Shown here: positions 41,991 to 52,845 of the stretch, one piece after another | Position numbering within the stretch: the first letter of the stretch is position 1 | Layout: each line of letters starts with the position of its first letter | Assembly: GCA_027919835.1 (NCBI GenBank) | Contig: JANVFP010000015.1 | Coordinates: 930,001-994,000, forward strand | DNA: 64,000 nt | Source of the DNA: Lentinula raphanica | Taxonomy: Eukaryota; Basidiomycota; Agaricomycetes; Agaricales; Omphalotaceae | Direction of reading: 5' to 3' | The notes under the pieces: generated by a model | The model's input: only the letters and a program-made list of their open reading frames with translations | What the model was told of the DNA's origin: nothing | Database searches by the model: none | Made by a program: the position numbers and the translations under genes

Positions 41991-43063
41991 TCAACGACGT
42001 ATGGCCAAGGTGCTTAACAAGTCCCCCAGCCTTTGCACATCACCATGCGATGATCTTAGTGCAGCGATATTGCCGTTGGTACTAGCAGCAGTGGTGCTCA
42101 ACTCTGAAACGAATCCCAATAATCTCCACTGCTTTTCTGACCATGGGTGCAATCTGACAAACTTGCGAACTCTCATCCTTCCAGCTTGGATAAAGGATTC
42201 CAGAAGGTGTGGGGCCTCGAGTCGTAGTAAGCTAGATTGTTCTGTTCGGGATCCTAGAAGCCGTGTTAAGTTTTTCTTCAATATCGAAACATTTTCTATA
42301 CAGCGGACTGACCTGATCTGACCTTTGCAACCGTGACCTTGCGTGTACCAGTACTAGTGGCAGTGATGCCTGTAACTTCTACTTTTGGTAATGCATATTG
42401 ATCCTCCGCTAGCTGAAGTAGCTCTCGTATGTCCCTCACGTCCATCTGCTGCTTTTCACGCACAAAGAGCTTGGGTGATTCGCCATGGTCCTGCCAGGCT
42501 TGAAGCTTTAAGAGAAGGAGAGGAAGGAAGGGCATCAACGGGTAATCTCTGAATCTTGGACCTCGTCAGCTCGAACATGTTCTCTACAGATTCTTACTAA
42601 ACGCTTACAGGATCGAACCGGCCGGCGCACCAACAATATCCCCAACACGAACAATGCGAGCTGGTTCCACAGAGGGGATGTTCATAATTCCAGGCAAGAG
42701 CAGGTCTACTTTACAAGATCGATGATAACCAGTAAGTCTGAACCAGAGAACTCGATATGTGGCATTTGGATCCTTGGAATCGATGAGATAGAACCTAGAA
42801 TCGTAGCGGACTAGAATATATTTGAGTTGTTCCTGGGTGTATTGGGAAGTTAGGACAACCATATCAATGTCCTGTAAAACTCGATTTCAGTGTTGTATCA
42901 CGGTTGCGATATAACTCACGTTGGGAGTTCTACTCATTCCATATGCAGCGCATGCAACGCTGCCTACCAGATAGCAGTCGAGGTTAAAAGCTTTCAAGCC
43001 TGTAATCGTTGCTCGGGCTGCTGTGTCTATGTCAGAGGCGGTCACTGGATATCGCATAGGCAT
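41991..43063 (-). CDS. Nucleotidyltransferase-fold protein, unknown substrate
   Basis: Four exons (43063-42920, 42871-42609, 42548-42313, 42253-41991), introns 48-60 nt, give 301 aa. The N-terminal signature is LVGSVACAAYGMSRTPNDIDMVV: a G-S helix turn followed by R-x-P-x-D-x-D, the metal-binding pattern of minimal nucleotidyltransferases (two carboxylates spaced DxD). The PNDIDM motif is interrupted by intron 1, which keeps the reading frame. After it come a beta-rich part (YILVRYDSRFYLIDS) and a helical part DYPLMPFLPLLLLKLQAWQDH. The third acidic residue of an active enzyme is plausible (KVDLLLPG) but not proven. No RNA- or nucleotide-specific domain is attached. It could be a nucleotidyltransferase or a catalytically inert relative. 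Confidence 0.7.
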
Positions 43064-43715
43064 GATTATGGGTAAAAGACGACAAGGGGATAAGCTCTGA
43101 TAAGCTCAGCGCTGGGAATCTTAAGGGAGAAGGCACCCTTCTGAAAAGTGCTATATGAAACTCTATCATAATGCCCAGTCTTCTAGAATACTGCAGACCA
43201 ACAGTATAGAGTTGAGCTTGCATAACTATACAGATAGTTCGTTTGTATGCGGAGTCGCTCTGTGTGTGCGTCACAGAAGTACGAAGGTGGACGAGATTGT
43301 CCTTCTCAAGTAAGGATAGCGATGACTTGAAAAATCAATCATAGCCGGGCTCTGTACAAGATTGAGCATAAAGTACGTGTATCTTCATGCAGAGGCATGA
43401 AACGGAACCTATACCCATTTCAGACCGATTTTCATCATGACCTTAGAACTTTCGTCTCCAAAATCGCCTTCTCTCTCAACGTCGAAGTTGAATGAGACTA
43501 GCAGCTTGTTCGTTGTCATCATCATCGCTGTATGTAAATTACACTGGGACAACACGAGCAGATTCAGTCATGCCCCTCTAATCTGGCATATCATGAATGT
43601 TGTTGTTGCCTCCGGATTCTTCGTCCTGTTGAATTTGTCAATGGCATGCACAGTACCAGGGTTGAGAAACACACCTTCATCTTTGACTTCGATTTAGCCG
43701 AACAAAGCAAAGTAT
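43064..43715. other. Intergenic, no convincing gene
   Basis: A plus frame at 43437-43697 has one hydrophobic stretch (LFVVIIIAVC) but no splice-consistent context. I do not call it. Confidence 0.4.
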
Positions 43716-44662
43716 CTATACAAACATAAGACTGCCAGATTCACCGAAAATGTTTCGACGCTTGAAGAGAGGACTGGCAAGCCTAGTCGTCATCTCTTCC
43801 ATGGAGCAGCCACCTAGATTGAGGTATATTGGATGAGGAGATGGCGGTAATTGACTGGGCCAAGACGGACACTCCTCCAGAGGTTCGGGCTCATCTCTCC
43901 TTCTCTCAAGACGTTTCTGTAGCGCTTTATGGCGGTCCCTACAAATTCCCAGGCCCAATCTCCAATTGAAACTTTCAACAAGACCTTCCATAATACCAGC
44001 GAGGACTGTGTAACGCTCTGGATCAGGATCGGCAGGATCTGGCCAGTCCTCCAATTGCCAATCAAGACGTTCCCAGATATAAGTAGCCTCATGTACACTT
44101 TCGACATGGTCCTGGAGACAGATAGCATCATACAGTCTGTAGAGGGCGCGAGTTCTGGTGTCTCGCCAACGGAAAAGGAGCAGATTCCGGATTGTTGGAA
44201 GAAAATCATGACGCTCATAAAAAATTGTGGCGAGGAGATAGATGCAAGGAATGAAACAGGGAGAGAATCGGGATTAGGGAGGCGCCATGGAAATGGAAAG
44301 AACAGCCTGAAGAGCATACGCCACGGTCGCAAAGAGCGCCTGATGATTGGACGTGTTTGATACATGACCTCGAATGGGATGTTGAAAGGCTCAGGCAGAG
44401 CTTGAACAACCTTGTAGAGTAAATCATAAAGCTTGTCTGTAGAGTGCAAATTCAAATACTTCAGGTAGTAATTGGTTGAAGAACATGGTCGAACCTGGTA
44501 TAGTAGACTTAGGGGAACGTTGAAACCTGACAGGGTCGCCGTCTCCCATGTCTGGTGGGTCATTCCATGCAAAATCTTGCTCTGGAGAGGACATTGCAGA
44601 CTGCGTCGTAGTTGCTTGATGGCCCACAGGAGCCCACTGGTCAACGTTGCTAATGAGACGTG
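43716..44662 (-). CDS. Conserved fungal protein of unknown function, WERLDWQLEDWPDP type
   Basis: The most coding-like part is the last exon (about 44230-43716). It reads HDFLPTIRNLLLFRWRDT, LYRLYDAICLQDHVESVHE, WERLDWQLEDWPDPADPD, LVESFNWRLGLGICRDR, KALQKRLERRRDEPEP and ends GESGSLMFV. The dense Trp/Asp/Arg pattern resembles a helical protein I associate with other mushroom genomes but cannot name. An upstream exon probably begins MSSPEQDFAWNDPPDMGDGD near 44662 and continues with FNQLLPEVFEFALYRQA. A middle, hydrophobic, Pro/Arg-rich part near 44240-44400 stays open in one frame. Exon boundaries between 44240 and 44480 are not resolved. No catalytic motif is visible. Confidence 0.55.
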
Positions 44663-45373
44663 GTCCGTGGGAGTTCAAACAAAATATCATCCCCATCAAT
44701 CATTTCAACAAAATATCATCCTCGAACCTCTACCAATCGCCCCAGCTTGTAATCTATATGGGGATCTTGTCTTCCAACTGACTCAGAAGCTGTGGTTGAT
44801 GAACCATAGGAATCGCAGGAGCACAGATCGTAGTGATGCGGCTTCCTTTGCTAGCCTTTGCTTCATACTTCCTCCGGATCCACTATAGTAGAGGACATGA
44901 TATGACTGTACACTGGGAGCTTCAGATTCAGTGGCCACAGCTCATGTCTACAGTAAGCCAAACCGAGATCGATGAGATCAATGACGTGGCTCAGACTGTG
45001 TATCATCGTAACCGTTAACGTGCTCGAATGATGGGACAGACGATGGAAATTGACAATCTTTTAGCCTTCTCCGCACCAAGCGCGCACTCTTAATTACTAC
45101 ACGGTCTTCATGCTGTCGCGCACAGATACAGTTTATGCGCCCATTTCTATGTTCTCTTCCAGATTACATCTTCTCATATATCACAATGTACTTAGTGCCT
45201 CTTGAGTCTTGGTGCTCGATGGCTAGTGCGACTCAACAGAATGAACTGGATGACCACTAGCCTGTGGAATTACGGAAATTCAACGATATGATTCAAGTCG
45301 CCAATTGTTTGATAACAGAATACCCAGAGTATGCAAAATAATAGCCAGATTGAAAGAATACACCCATGTATTT
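44663..45373. other. Intergenic, no gene seen
   Basis: Several short plus-strand frames, none with family features. Confidence 0.45.
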
Positions 45374-46207
45374 TTAGACGAAGATGTCGCCCAGACTGGC
45401 TCCCAAAATCGCAACCCCAACGGCCATCACTCCTGCAGTACTCCAGAAAGCGGTTTTGTCGGCACCACTAGAACTACTACTAGTAGAGGAGCTGGATGAG
45501 GACGTCGTAGCTGTTCCACTCGTACTAGCCTTCGAGGAGGTAGCCGAACCGGAAGTAGTTCCAGAAGTAGCGGCGGATTTACTGGAACCGGACGTAGTAG
45601 CACTGCTAGCTCCCGAAGACGTGGTAGACCCAGAACCGGAGCTCACAGTGGAAATTCCAGTGGCGGAGAACGAGCCGCTGGTAGCGGTTCCAGTAGCAGA
45701 CAGACCCACTGCAACATGTTAGCTGTGAGGAAGTAGCGACATGACACGAGAACGTACAAGCACCGCATTCAGCGGTTTGAAGAGCTAGGGCGGTGTCGAG
45801 ATCAGTGGGACATTGGTTGGTCAAGCATTCAAGCGAGTCTTCCTGGAATTGGGCATTGGTGCAGAGACATTCCAGGTCGGTTCTGTAAAGGTCGTTAGTT
45901 GTTTTGGGTTTACTAGCATTTTGCGAGACGACATACGTGCTGCTGCATCCCGCTGCAGTGGCAGCCTGAGTGATACAGGCGAGCGCACAGCTCGATAAGC
46001 CCGAAGCGGCAGCAGTGGCCGCGGAGGCAACAGACGATGCCACAGATGACGCTTCAAGGGCAACACGTTAATTTATCGCGAAGTTGAAGATAATCCTATT
46101 GACAATGACTGACCGTCAACAGAACCAGTGGTCGTGGTGGAATCCTGAGCGCTGACTAACACAGCGGCGATTGTAAAGAGGTGAACGAGGCTGAAGGCGG
46201 ATTTCAT
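45374..46207 (-). CDS. CFEM-domain protein with GPI-type C-terminus
   Basis: Four exons (46207-46114, 46051-45937, 45882-45758, 45708-45374) give 222 aa. Signal peptide MKSAFSLVHLFTIAAVLVSA, then a Ser/Ala spacer, then a CFEM domain. Eight cysteines are visible after splicing: SSCALAC, AAGC, LECLC, LEC, NQC and AEC, matching the C-x3-C...C-x-C...C-x(3-4)-C...C spacing. The intron inside the domain removes a YVVSQNASK stretch that would break the spacing. A 100-residue Ser/Thr-rich stalk follows, then a hydrophobic tail FWSTAGVMAVGVAILGASL, a GPI-attachment type end. Such proteins sit on the plasma membrane or wall. Family roles include haem or iron uptake and surface adhesion; no ligand can be assigned here. 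Confidence 0.88.
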
Positions 46208-46686
46208 GTTGAGAGTGACAGACTGAGAGCGACGCGGACGAGGAATTTGTCGAGCCGACCTTTATACTAGGCCTCAGGGTAAGACTCTTCAACGGTCTAG
46301 CATGTGACAAGAGGTGACAAGGCGAACAGACGAATGCGATCGTTAGCGGAACGATCACCCTGAGACCTGCCACTGGAATGAGCAGCGCTAAACGCTAATG
46401 CAATCAAATATGTTGACGCAAACGTCCATCAACGTTCACCCAGGTTCACCCGCTCGTTGTTGAGCGCTGAGCGCTGAGCCCGGATAGACCCGGTAGAATC
46501 TTGGAGTGGTCCCCAGTTTTTGTAGGTACTTGCCAAGGCTCGGTACCCCCTTCTATTCTCTTCCCAGAAATGTGCGCCATGCTGAGACTTCCGGAGTTGC
46601 TGAATCGGGATGGGAAGCTCAAGCGCAAACAGAGGAAGTAAAACGACTTCAAATTGACGTATCTTGAAACAAATACCTCACCACAG
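46208..46686. other. Intergenic between CFEM gene and DPH5 stop
   Basis: Contains gagcgctgagcgctgagc at about 46458 and no gene. It serves as the CFEM promoter; a tttatactagg lies near 46260. Confidence 0.45.
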
Positions 46687-47764
46687 TTAATCCAGTGCGA
46701 CTCTGTATACTTTACTTGCTATTTCTCGCCATTTCTGCTTACCCTCCTGCCTCCCTTTCTCTCCGATTTGATCGCTTGTCGGACCATCGACCTGTGTCTC
46801 TGAGAGAGCTATGGCTTCTCCCAGGGCCTCAGCAAAGACCTCCCCATATTCTACCTCCAGATGATGTAACTTTCGACCAACGATGATCAAGCTATGCAGA
46901 GGGGGGCCGAATGCATCAGGAGGCGCACGAAGGAAGGAGGATAATGGGCCTGCGAGGATACGTTGGTCATTCAATCCCCCTACTCTACCCATAGCTACGG
47001 CCAGCGTCTTATCAGCACTCAATACTCCTTCTTCTCGTAGTGCTTCAATCTCAAGCAATTGCGTCACTGCTTGTCGTATTGTCATGTAACGTGGGGGTTC
47101 GTATATCTTGCGACCTCTGCTAAATGTTCAGTTGGTAGAACTTTGTGACCAACGGAGCTTACCTTGCGAGGTTTTCTTCACTTTGCTCCTTCACCTTGAT
47201 ATCCAACAGCAGCAGCGTATGGAGTCCACATTCTGCGTTCTCTTTGATTCGGTCATAGAAACTATCAGGTTTCCATGTTTCCGTGAAGAAAACCAACGAG
47301 ACGGTCTGGCCGAAATTGTACAGTTGCAAGCCCGATGCACCGACTGCGTTCATGATAGAGGCATTGTGGATCACTCTGGTGGGTATACCAAGATGGCGTG
47401 CTCTGAGAAGAATGTCGGTGTGTGTCGTAGCTCCAAAGGGATCCCCGACAACCAGAAGACACACATCTTCCTTATCGGCGTCCTTCAATATCTCATCGCT
47501 CCCGCATTCTACCAAGTCTCTGTCTGCGACGATGACTTCTTTACCGTAGAACGATTCTAATCGATCTTTCTGAACCATCAGAATAGAGGTGTAGGCTTCA
47601 AGATAAACGCGAGAGGCGGTTTTGATGGCCTGGTGAGAAACGTGAGCTACTGTTGAAGATTCAACGTTGAGATCTGAAAGCGAAGAGGTATTGGAACATA
47701 CCTCAAGCCCACGCATGGTGATATCTTTTTCATCACAGAGACCGAGACCAATGATATAAAACAT
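46687..47764 (-). CDS. DPH5: Diphthine methyl ester synthase
   Basis: Three exons (47764-47702, 47629-47163, 47116-46687; introns 72 and 46 nt) give 319 aa, slightly long for DPH5. It methylates the modified histidine of elongation factor 2 during diphthamide synthesis using S-adenosylmethionine. [21 protein letters not shown] is the conserved start of this methyltransferase family. Further hallmarks are [17 protein letters not shown] (formed across intron 1), [48 protein letters not shown] and [17 protein letters not shown]. The ending [17 protein letters not shown] is also conserved. Extra residues lie in a loop after RVGGLNDQR. No lesions. Confidence 0.94.
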
Positions 47765-48066
47765 CTTGCAGATATAAAAGAAAACGAAGACACTCGGTAC
47801 ACAAGCGCCCAAAGTTGTTTTTTTTTTCGGCGCCTTTATTGTGGCCTATTTAGGCGAACAACATGAACTTGCGCACTCGATTCCTTTCGACTCCAATTTC
47901 CCCATCGCACTAAGAAGTGCTAGCGCACCTCAGCTGTGCAATGTCAAGAACCAATCACGATGCATTATCCAGAACATATCTCTAGATTACAGAAATATTC
48001 GGCCCATTTTCGATCCATGATATTTGCATGAAAGGTTATGTAAATGTGAACGATAAATTTCTCTCA
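47765..48066. other. Intergenic, poly-T near 47816-47826
   Basis: An 11-12 nt T run followed by cggcgcc is the only feature, upstream of DPH5. Confidence 0.45.
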
Positions 48067-49661
48067 TCAATCTTCTGTATATGTTGGAGGAACATCAATG
48101 ACATCTCGCTCATTGGAAACTGGAAGCCTGACACCACTATCCGTATGCAGCCGGAGCTCACTCCTAATAAGCTGTTCATCCCGGACTTGCAAGCTCTGTG
48201 CGTTTTTCATCGACACCAAACGGCCGGGGTCGAAAGCAGGCTGGCTTGCGCGTGAAGAGGATCCAGCAACAGTGCTTGCAGCAGGATCCGACCCACTATG
48301 ATATAAGCTATCAGCAAAGAAATCACTAGAAACTGGACGGTCTGTCGTCGAAGTGGACTGCATCGGAGGTTCTGGGTTGATAAGATATCCTGCTGAGTTT
48401 GGTTGATAGGGGTCAGCAGGCGCTCCTGCACTTAGATCAAGCAGGTATTGTAAGTTTCTTCTTCGTCTCCGCCAGATATATAGTGCAAGTAGAATTGTAA
48501 TGAGCCCGATGGTGACACCTCCAACGACGCCTCCAACAATAGCACCCACGGGGGTGCTATGTCCAGTACTACCGGAAGAGTCCCCCAGGCTCGAACCAAT
48601 CCCAGTCGAATTAGCCGAGCCCTCAGTGGAGGACGAATTGGCGGGGTTCGTTTGGATGATGAAATATTCGATGCCGAGGTATTGTGGCTGAGGAGTACTG
48701 TTATAAGAGGTGGCGACATTCAGGTTATGCTGTGTTGTCGATAAATCGGAGATAGTGAAAAGAGGCCAGTTGAGGATATTGGATGTCTTGCCACCACTAG
48801 TGCCAGTGGTCGTACTCCCAGGGAGATCGAAATCTGTGGACTTGCCGTCAAGGGTGTAGAAGGCAGTGGTAGCCTTTAACGGTGTCGGACTACCGTAATT
48901 GACCGAATACAACGTCGCCGACGTTCCTAGTAGGAGCCCAGTCAATTGAGTGCTTCCGATGTGTGGCTCGGAGAGTCTACATACCATTGAAAGCTAGACT
49001 CATACCAGTTCCAGTGAGATCTGTGGCGTTCGAGTTCAAGCCTTGAATAGACCAACCGCCCGAGCTGTTACTATAACTGATAGAGGGGTCGCTGTTATGA
49101 ATCCGAAGAGTCACAGCGTCTAACGGATCTGAGGGTAATGGCTGATATTGAATACTATCGAGCCAGAGAGAGGGATTCGACGGCGAATCCGAAAGGGGAA
49201 TGAAATTGACTGTCAGAGTGTGCTCGCCAGTGGTGCCAGACAGTGTCCCTCCTGAATCGCATGCGATGATGTTTGTGGTTTGGCTAGAATCCACTCTGAA
49301 ATTGGTGATCGAATGATTGTCGACGTTGCATGACCAGCTGTATGAATCTACGACAGCGATCATAGCGCGTACAAATGTTCCTGTCAAATCTCGGGTGAGC
49401 ACCAGCGGGGTCAGACTGAAAATAACAACGGATCCTTCACATACCATTGAACTGGAACGTCAATGAACCACTGTTCAACGTTCCGCTGGGACCAGTGAGG
49501 GTACGATTGAACACCGGTCCACCATATCCCTGACCATCCAATTTGCCTGAGGTATCCTTCAAGAACGCACTCGCAGGAGAGTACTGGATTGACGGGTCGG
49601 TATCATCCACAACGACGAGCCTTGGGACAGCAGTATCGGGGGTAGGCGGTCTCGTAGTCAT
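48067..49661 (-). CDS. Single-pass membrane protein with PPxY tail, family P (copy 1)
   Basis: Three exons (49661-49445, 49380-48985, 48926-48067; introns 64 and 58 nt) give 490 aa. The ectodomain has two lectin-like beta repeats. The first starts VVVDDTDPSIQYSPASAF and the second carries CDSGGTLSGTTGEHTL, SLWLDSIQYQPLP and RIHNSDPSISYSNSSGGW. A Ser/Thr-rich stalk (NSSSTEGSANSTG) follows, then the membrane helix VGAIVGGVVGGVTIGLITI with a RRRRR stop-transfer. The cytoplasmic tail is Ser/Pro-rich and ends VIDVPPTYTED, a PPxY motif that binds WW domains of Nedd4/Rsp5-type ligases. No N-terminal signal peptide is visible. The tail suggests ubiquitin-regulated turnover of a surface protein. Ligand unknown. 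Confidence 0.8.
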
Positions 49662-49679
49662 GGTTAGTTAGCCTACCAA

Positions 49680-49815
49680 TCAAGCTTTGTGAACGTGGGT
49701 GATGCTAAGAGGACAAGGTAGCTGTCTATCCACCTCCGCAGACAACCTGCAAGGGGGGGGGGGACAAAAAAAAACAAATATGGGACGAAGATAGGACATG
49801 TGGGATTTATATATA
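49680..49815 (-). promoter_or_regulatory. Conserved promoter block of copy P1
   Basis: The piece with gacatgtgggatttatatata (about 49795-49815) reads on the minus strand as an E-box like CACATG next to ATATAAAT, a TATA-type element about 147 bp before the ATG. The same pair occurs before copy P2 at about 54632-54652. Confidence 0.5.
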
Positions 49816-50171
49816 GGTTGATGCTTTACGCAGATGCGAACTGGTGCCGTATCGAATCTGGGCGGTGAAAAAAGGTGAAAATCATCTCGACCGGTTTCCA
49901 ATCACTGAAGATGGACATCGGCGTTGCTTGATACTTGATAGGGACCTCCGTCATACTAACATTTGATGAATGCTGCAATTCTTGGATTTTGTGTTGTTGG
50001 TTGCACCCAACTTCTGTTTTCAAACTTAGCAGCAAGAGGTCACGCTGAAAGTAGATAGTGACGACAGAACAAGAGCAGTCAATAAGAGATAATCGATGGA
50101 TTTGTTATGAATTCGACGAGCAATAGGATCATCATTGAATTCTATGTAGTAGGAAAGCATCAAATAGATAT
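49816..50171. other. Upstream of P1, no gene
   Basis: Contains ttgtgttg..ttgcacccaacttctgttttca (about 49990-50020), which recurs at about 54875-54900 upstream of P2. The promoter duplication therefore extends at least 350 bp upstream. Confidence 0.45.
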
Positions 50172-50760
50172 TCATTCCTCCAACAAAGAATCACGCACCG
50201 TTTCACAAGACACTTTGTATTTCCACATGTGCATCTCAGACCAGCAGATCAGGGAGCTATAAAAGACAGCACTCTCATAAAGAGGGGTGTATCCAGTGGT
50301 TGCAGCCTCCTCAAGGGCAAAAGCTGGGTGTTTCGGACGCATCCAGATATCACGGTTGCGATATGGACGAGGCTTTTGTCCCCGGCTCAAACCAGCCTTT
50401 ATTTTCTTCGAGAGTTCGCTGTAACACCTGTGCGTGAAAGGATTGGGCAGCTGGCTCTGCAGCTCGAGTCTTGGCTTCGGCGATTTCTGCAGAGTCTACT
50501 CCAGACTCAATTTCGGCTATATCTTCAGCTTCGTTCGAGTCAGAGAGGCTGTCTTCGATGATCTTATCGCATGATACTCACCTTTGGGATCATTTTCTTC
50601 AAGGAAATCTAACTGATTATTCCGTGTGTCAAGTTCAAGTCTTGCTGAGAGGTAAAACCCGCATCAGCATGCGAAGCAGCTAGATAAGTTGTAAGGCGTT
50701 ATGAATCACTTCTGGTTCTCGATGTATGCAGCACATGCCTTGAGAAGAATCAGACCGTGA
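50172..50760 (-). pseudogene. Broken gene remnant, frameshifted
   Basis: Two well-formed coding stretches lie in adjacent frames. 50560-50380 encodes DSLSDSNEAEDIAEIESG...QRTLEENKGWFEPGTK. 50378-50172 then encodes PRPYRNRDIWMRPKHPAFAL, EEAATTGYTPLYESAVFYSS and WSEMHMWKYKVSCETV. They run together naturally if one base is dropped around aaaagcct (about 50372-50375). Only a 20 nt pseudo-intron could join them otherwise, too short to splice. An upstream piece (about 50640-50590, LELDTRNNQLDFLEENDPK) belongs to the same remnant. I do not recognise the protein. Confidence 0.5.
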
Positions 50761-51496
50761 CCAGTGATGCTCTCGGGTAGCACTCGATACAGGAAGCGGC
50801 ACAGGTAGATTCGTATTTCGGTACGAGAAAAAGTTCGCTGGCATTAATTCTGGTCCAATTGATTATGATGGGGACGAAGACCTCAGAAAGCAGGTCCAGC
50901 TGTCGCACTACTAAGATCGATGGCGAGACTCCAGAAATTGAACGTGGTTGTTGTACACGCTCACGACGTGTGTGTGCTTGTTCTGCAGTTTCGTCGAGCC
51001 GCAGTTGTCCAGATTTTTTTCGGAAGGCGCCATGGTTATTAGAGTAACTTGAACGTTGATCTTTCAACGGAGGCAGAGGTGGTTGTTTGAAAAAGGGCTA
51101 CCAACGTTGGTAATACAAATTAGGTGAAATTCCAAGCACACTAAGTTAGCCTCGCTAGCCAGTCTGATAGTTCAACGAAGAGTAAACGCGTTCATTGAAT
51201 AACACTGAGTAGTCCGGTCGGCGCTGGTCGGCGGTAGGGCAGTGATTTCCATTGGAAGAGGTACTGAAATACAGGTGGATGTTAAGATAGAATGTACACA
51301 TCTGCGTACAAAACTCTTGAAGAAGAAGCAGCTCACCAGTGCTCACCGGTGCACCTTCCAGATGACGGGAGAACTTGAAAAGTGATGCCTCTTTTTTGCC
51401 TGAGCCGAATGCTGAGTAATGATTACATGATGACACTTCAATTGTGGGCGCCTTTTTCAAGTCGTCATGACCTCCATCGTCGACGGGCAACAGCAT
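50761..51496 (-). CDS. Possible hypothetical gene(s), weak support
   Basis: 51496 begins MLLPVDDGGHDDLKKAPTIE, a short frame with a GTGAGC donor about 140 bases in. Downstream, 51010-50700 can read GAFRKKSGQLRLDETAEQAH..., or in another frame IRIYLCRFLYRVLPE joined to SITGHGLILLKACAAYIENQK ending near 50703. The latter end looks protein-like. No consistent full model was found. It may be another fragment accompanying the broken gene next door. Confidence 0.3.
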
Positions 51497-51593
51497 CTAC
51501 AGTGATTGACTCCGGTCTCTCACTCTACAGTCGAAACATATCCTCCTATTAGTATAGACTGCTAGCTGTGGGCTGCGGCCTGCGTTGGCATCG

Positions 51594-52529
51594 ATCTGTT
51601 TTTCTCAACCACTCGATGACGACGACGCGTCTTCTCACTGCTTGCCTCATCTTACCTCTCTCGATCGACGACGGCGACTAATCTTCGCGTGCTCCCTTAC
51701 GCTGGCTCTACCTCAAGATTTACAAACCTGTATAAGTGCTTCAGAGCACCAAGGATGGGAAGGGCTTAGGGGATTCCTGGTAGACGCGTCAGTTACACAT
51801 ATGAATGCGGTGAAAAGACTGGACCCACTGTACAGATCAAGATGAATCGATGATCTCTGGTGTCCGACACTCAATCGTATCATGGAGCTGGAGCCAGAGG
51901 CGGATTCGACGCATTTGTTAGATCTTGTCGATGAAAGAATTCATGAAATTTGGGCTCCCACCACTTCCACTCTCATATCATCGCCATCCATCGCTCCAAA
52001 CGAAGAAAATCTGGAAACCCCGAAGAAACTCGTGTCGGTCAGAGAAAAAGAAGACTCCGCTGTTGCGTCGAGCTCTTCTGCTTCACCAGCTGGAGAGCCA
52101 TTTATTTCTCCCATCTAAATTGCAACCTTCTCATCTTCGCGTCCTCCACCTCCATCAAGTTCAACGGCTGAGATCACCTTGGCAAGCACGAATATTTCGA
52201 CTGCTAAACCTTATGAAGATCCCATTCAGTCATCGAAAGGTGTGTTTCTATTCCGCTTCGTCTCAGATTCATGTCCGCTGATATCTCATCGATAGTCTGT
52301 TGTGACTTTTGTCCATACTCCCATTCCCCTCTGTCAAACACCCATGCAGCAAACGAAAAACTTCGCCGAGGACGAATGGCCTCTACCTAGCCGTATCGTC
52401 TTCCTGGTTCGTTTGAGTGGTATTCAAAGACGGCGCCTACACGAACAGTCCAATACTGCACAGTGGCACTTGTCGGTGGGTTTACGTCCAACGATCCACC
52501 CATGGGTGGATTCGTCAGTAGCAGTATAG
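51594..52529 (+). CDS. Hypothetical Ser/Pro/Glu-rich protein, possibly interrupted
   Basis: An open stretch from the ATG at 51882 reads MELEPEADSTHLLDLVDERI, then HEIWAPTTSTLISSP and a Ser/Lys/Glu-rich part. It meets a TAA at 52116-52118, after which the same frame continues IATFSSSRPPPPSSSTAEIT...EDPIQSSK up to a GTGTGT donor near 52240. Then, after an acceptor at about 52290, it reads VVTFVHTPIPLCQTP...FAEDEWPLPSRIV. The in-frame stop means a short unrecognised intron, a nonsense mutation, or no gene. No domain recognised. Confidence 0.3.
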
Positions 52530-52845
52530 TAGTTGTCATCCCTACACTCTTGTATTACATGTCTTTGTTTGTTAGTAATCCACGATCCACCCATGAGTGG
52601 ATTGTTATGGATCTGCTACACTACTGCAATGTGTGATTGACCTACCTACTGTACTACCAAATGCGAAAAAAAAGGTAACGCACAACCTGCTTTTTTAAAT
52701 TTTCCCAACGTATTCAAGCGGTGCATCTTAGCTATGCAACTCAAGCTTCAATGAATCACAATGCATTATCCAGACTATAATTTACAGAAATACTTGACCC
52801 ATCTCGATCTATGAAAGACTAAGTATGAACGACAAATCTCTCTCA
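52530..52845. other. Intergenic, repeated ccacccatg(g/a)gtggat
   Basis: The palindromic piece atccacccatgggtggatt occurs at 52496-52512 and, as ccacccatgagtggat, at 52587-52602. No gene. Confidence 0.45.
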
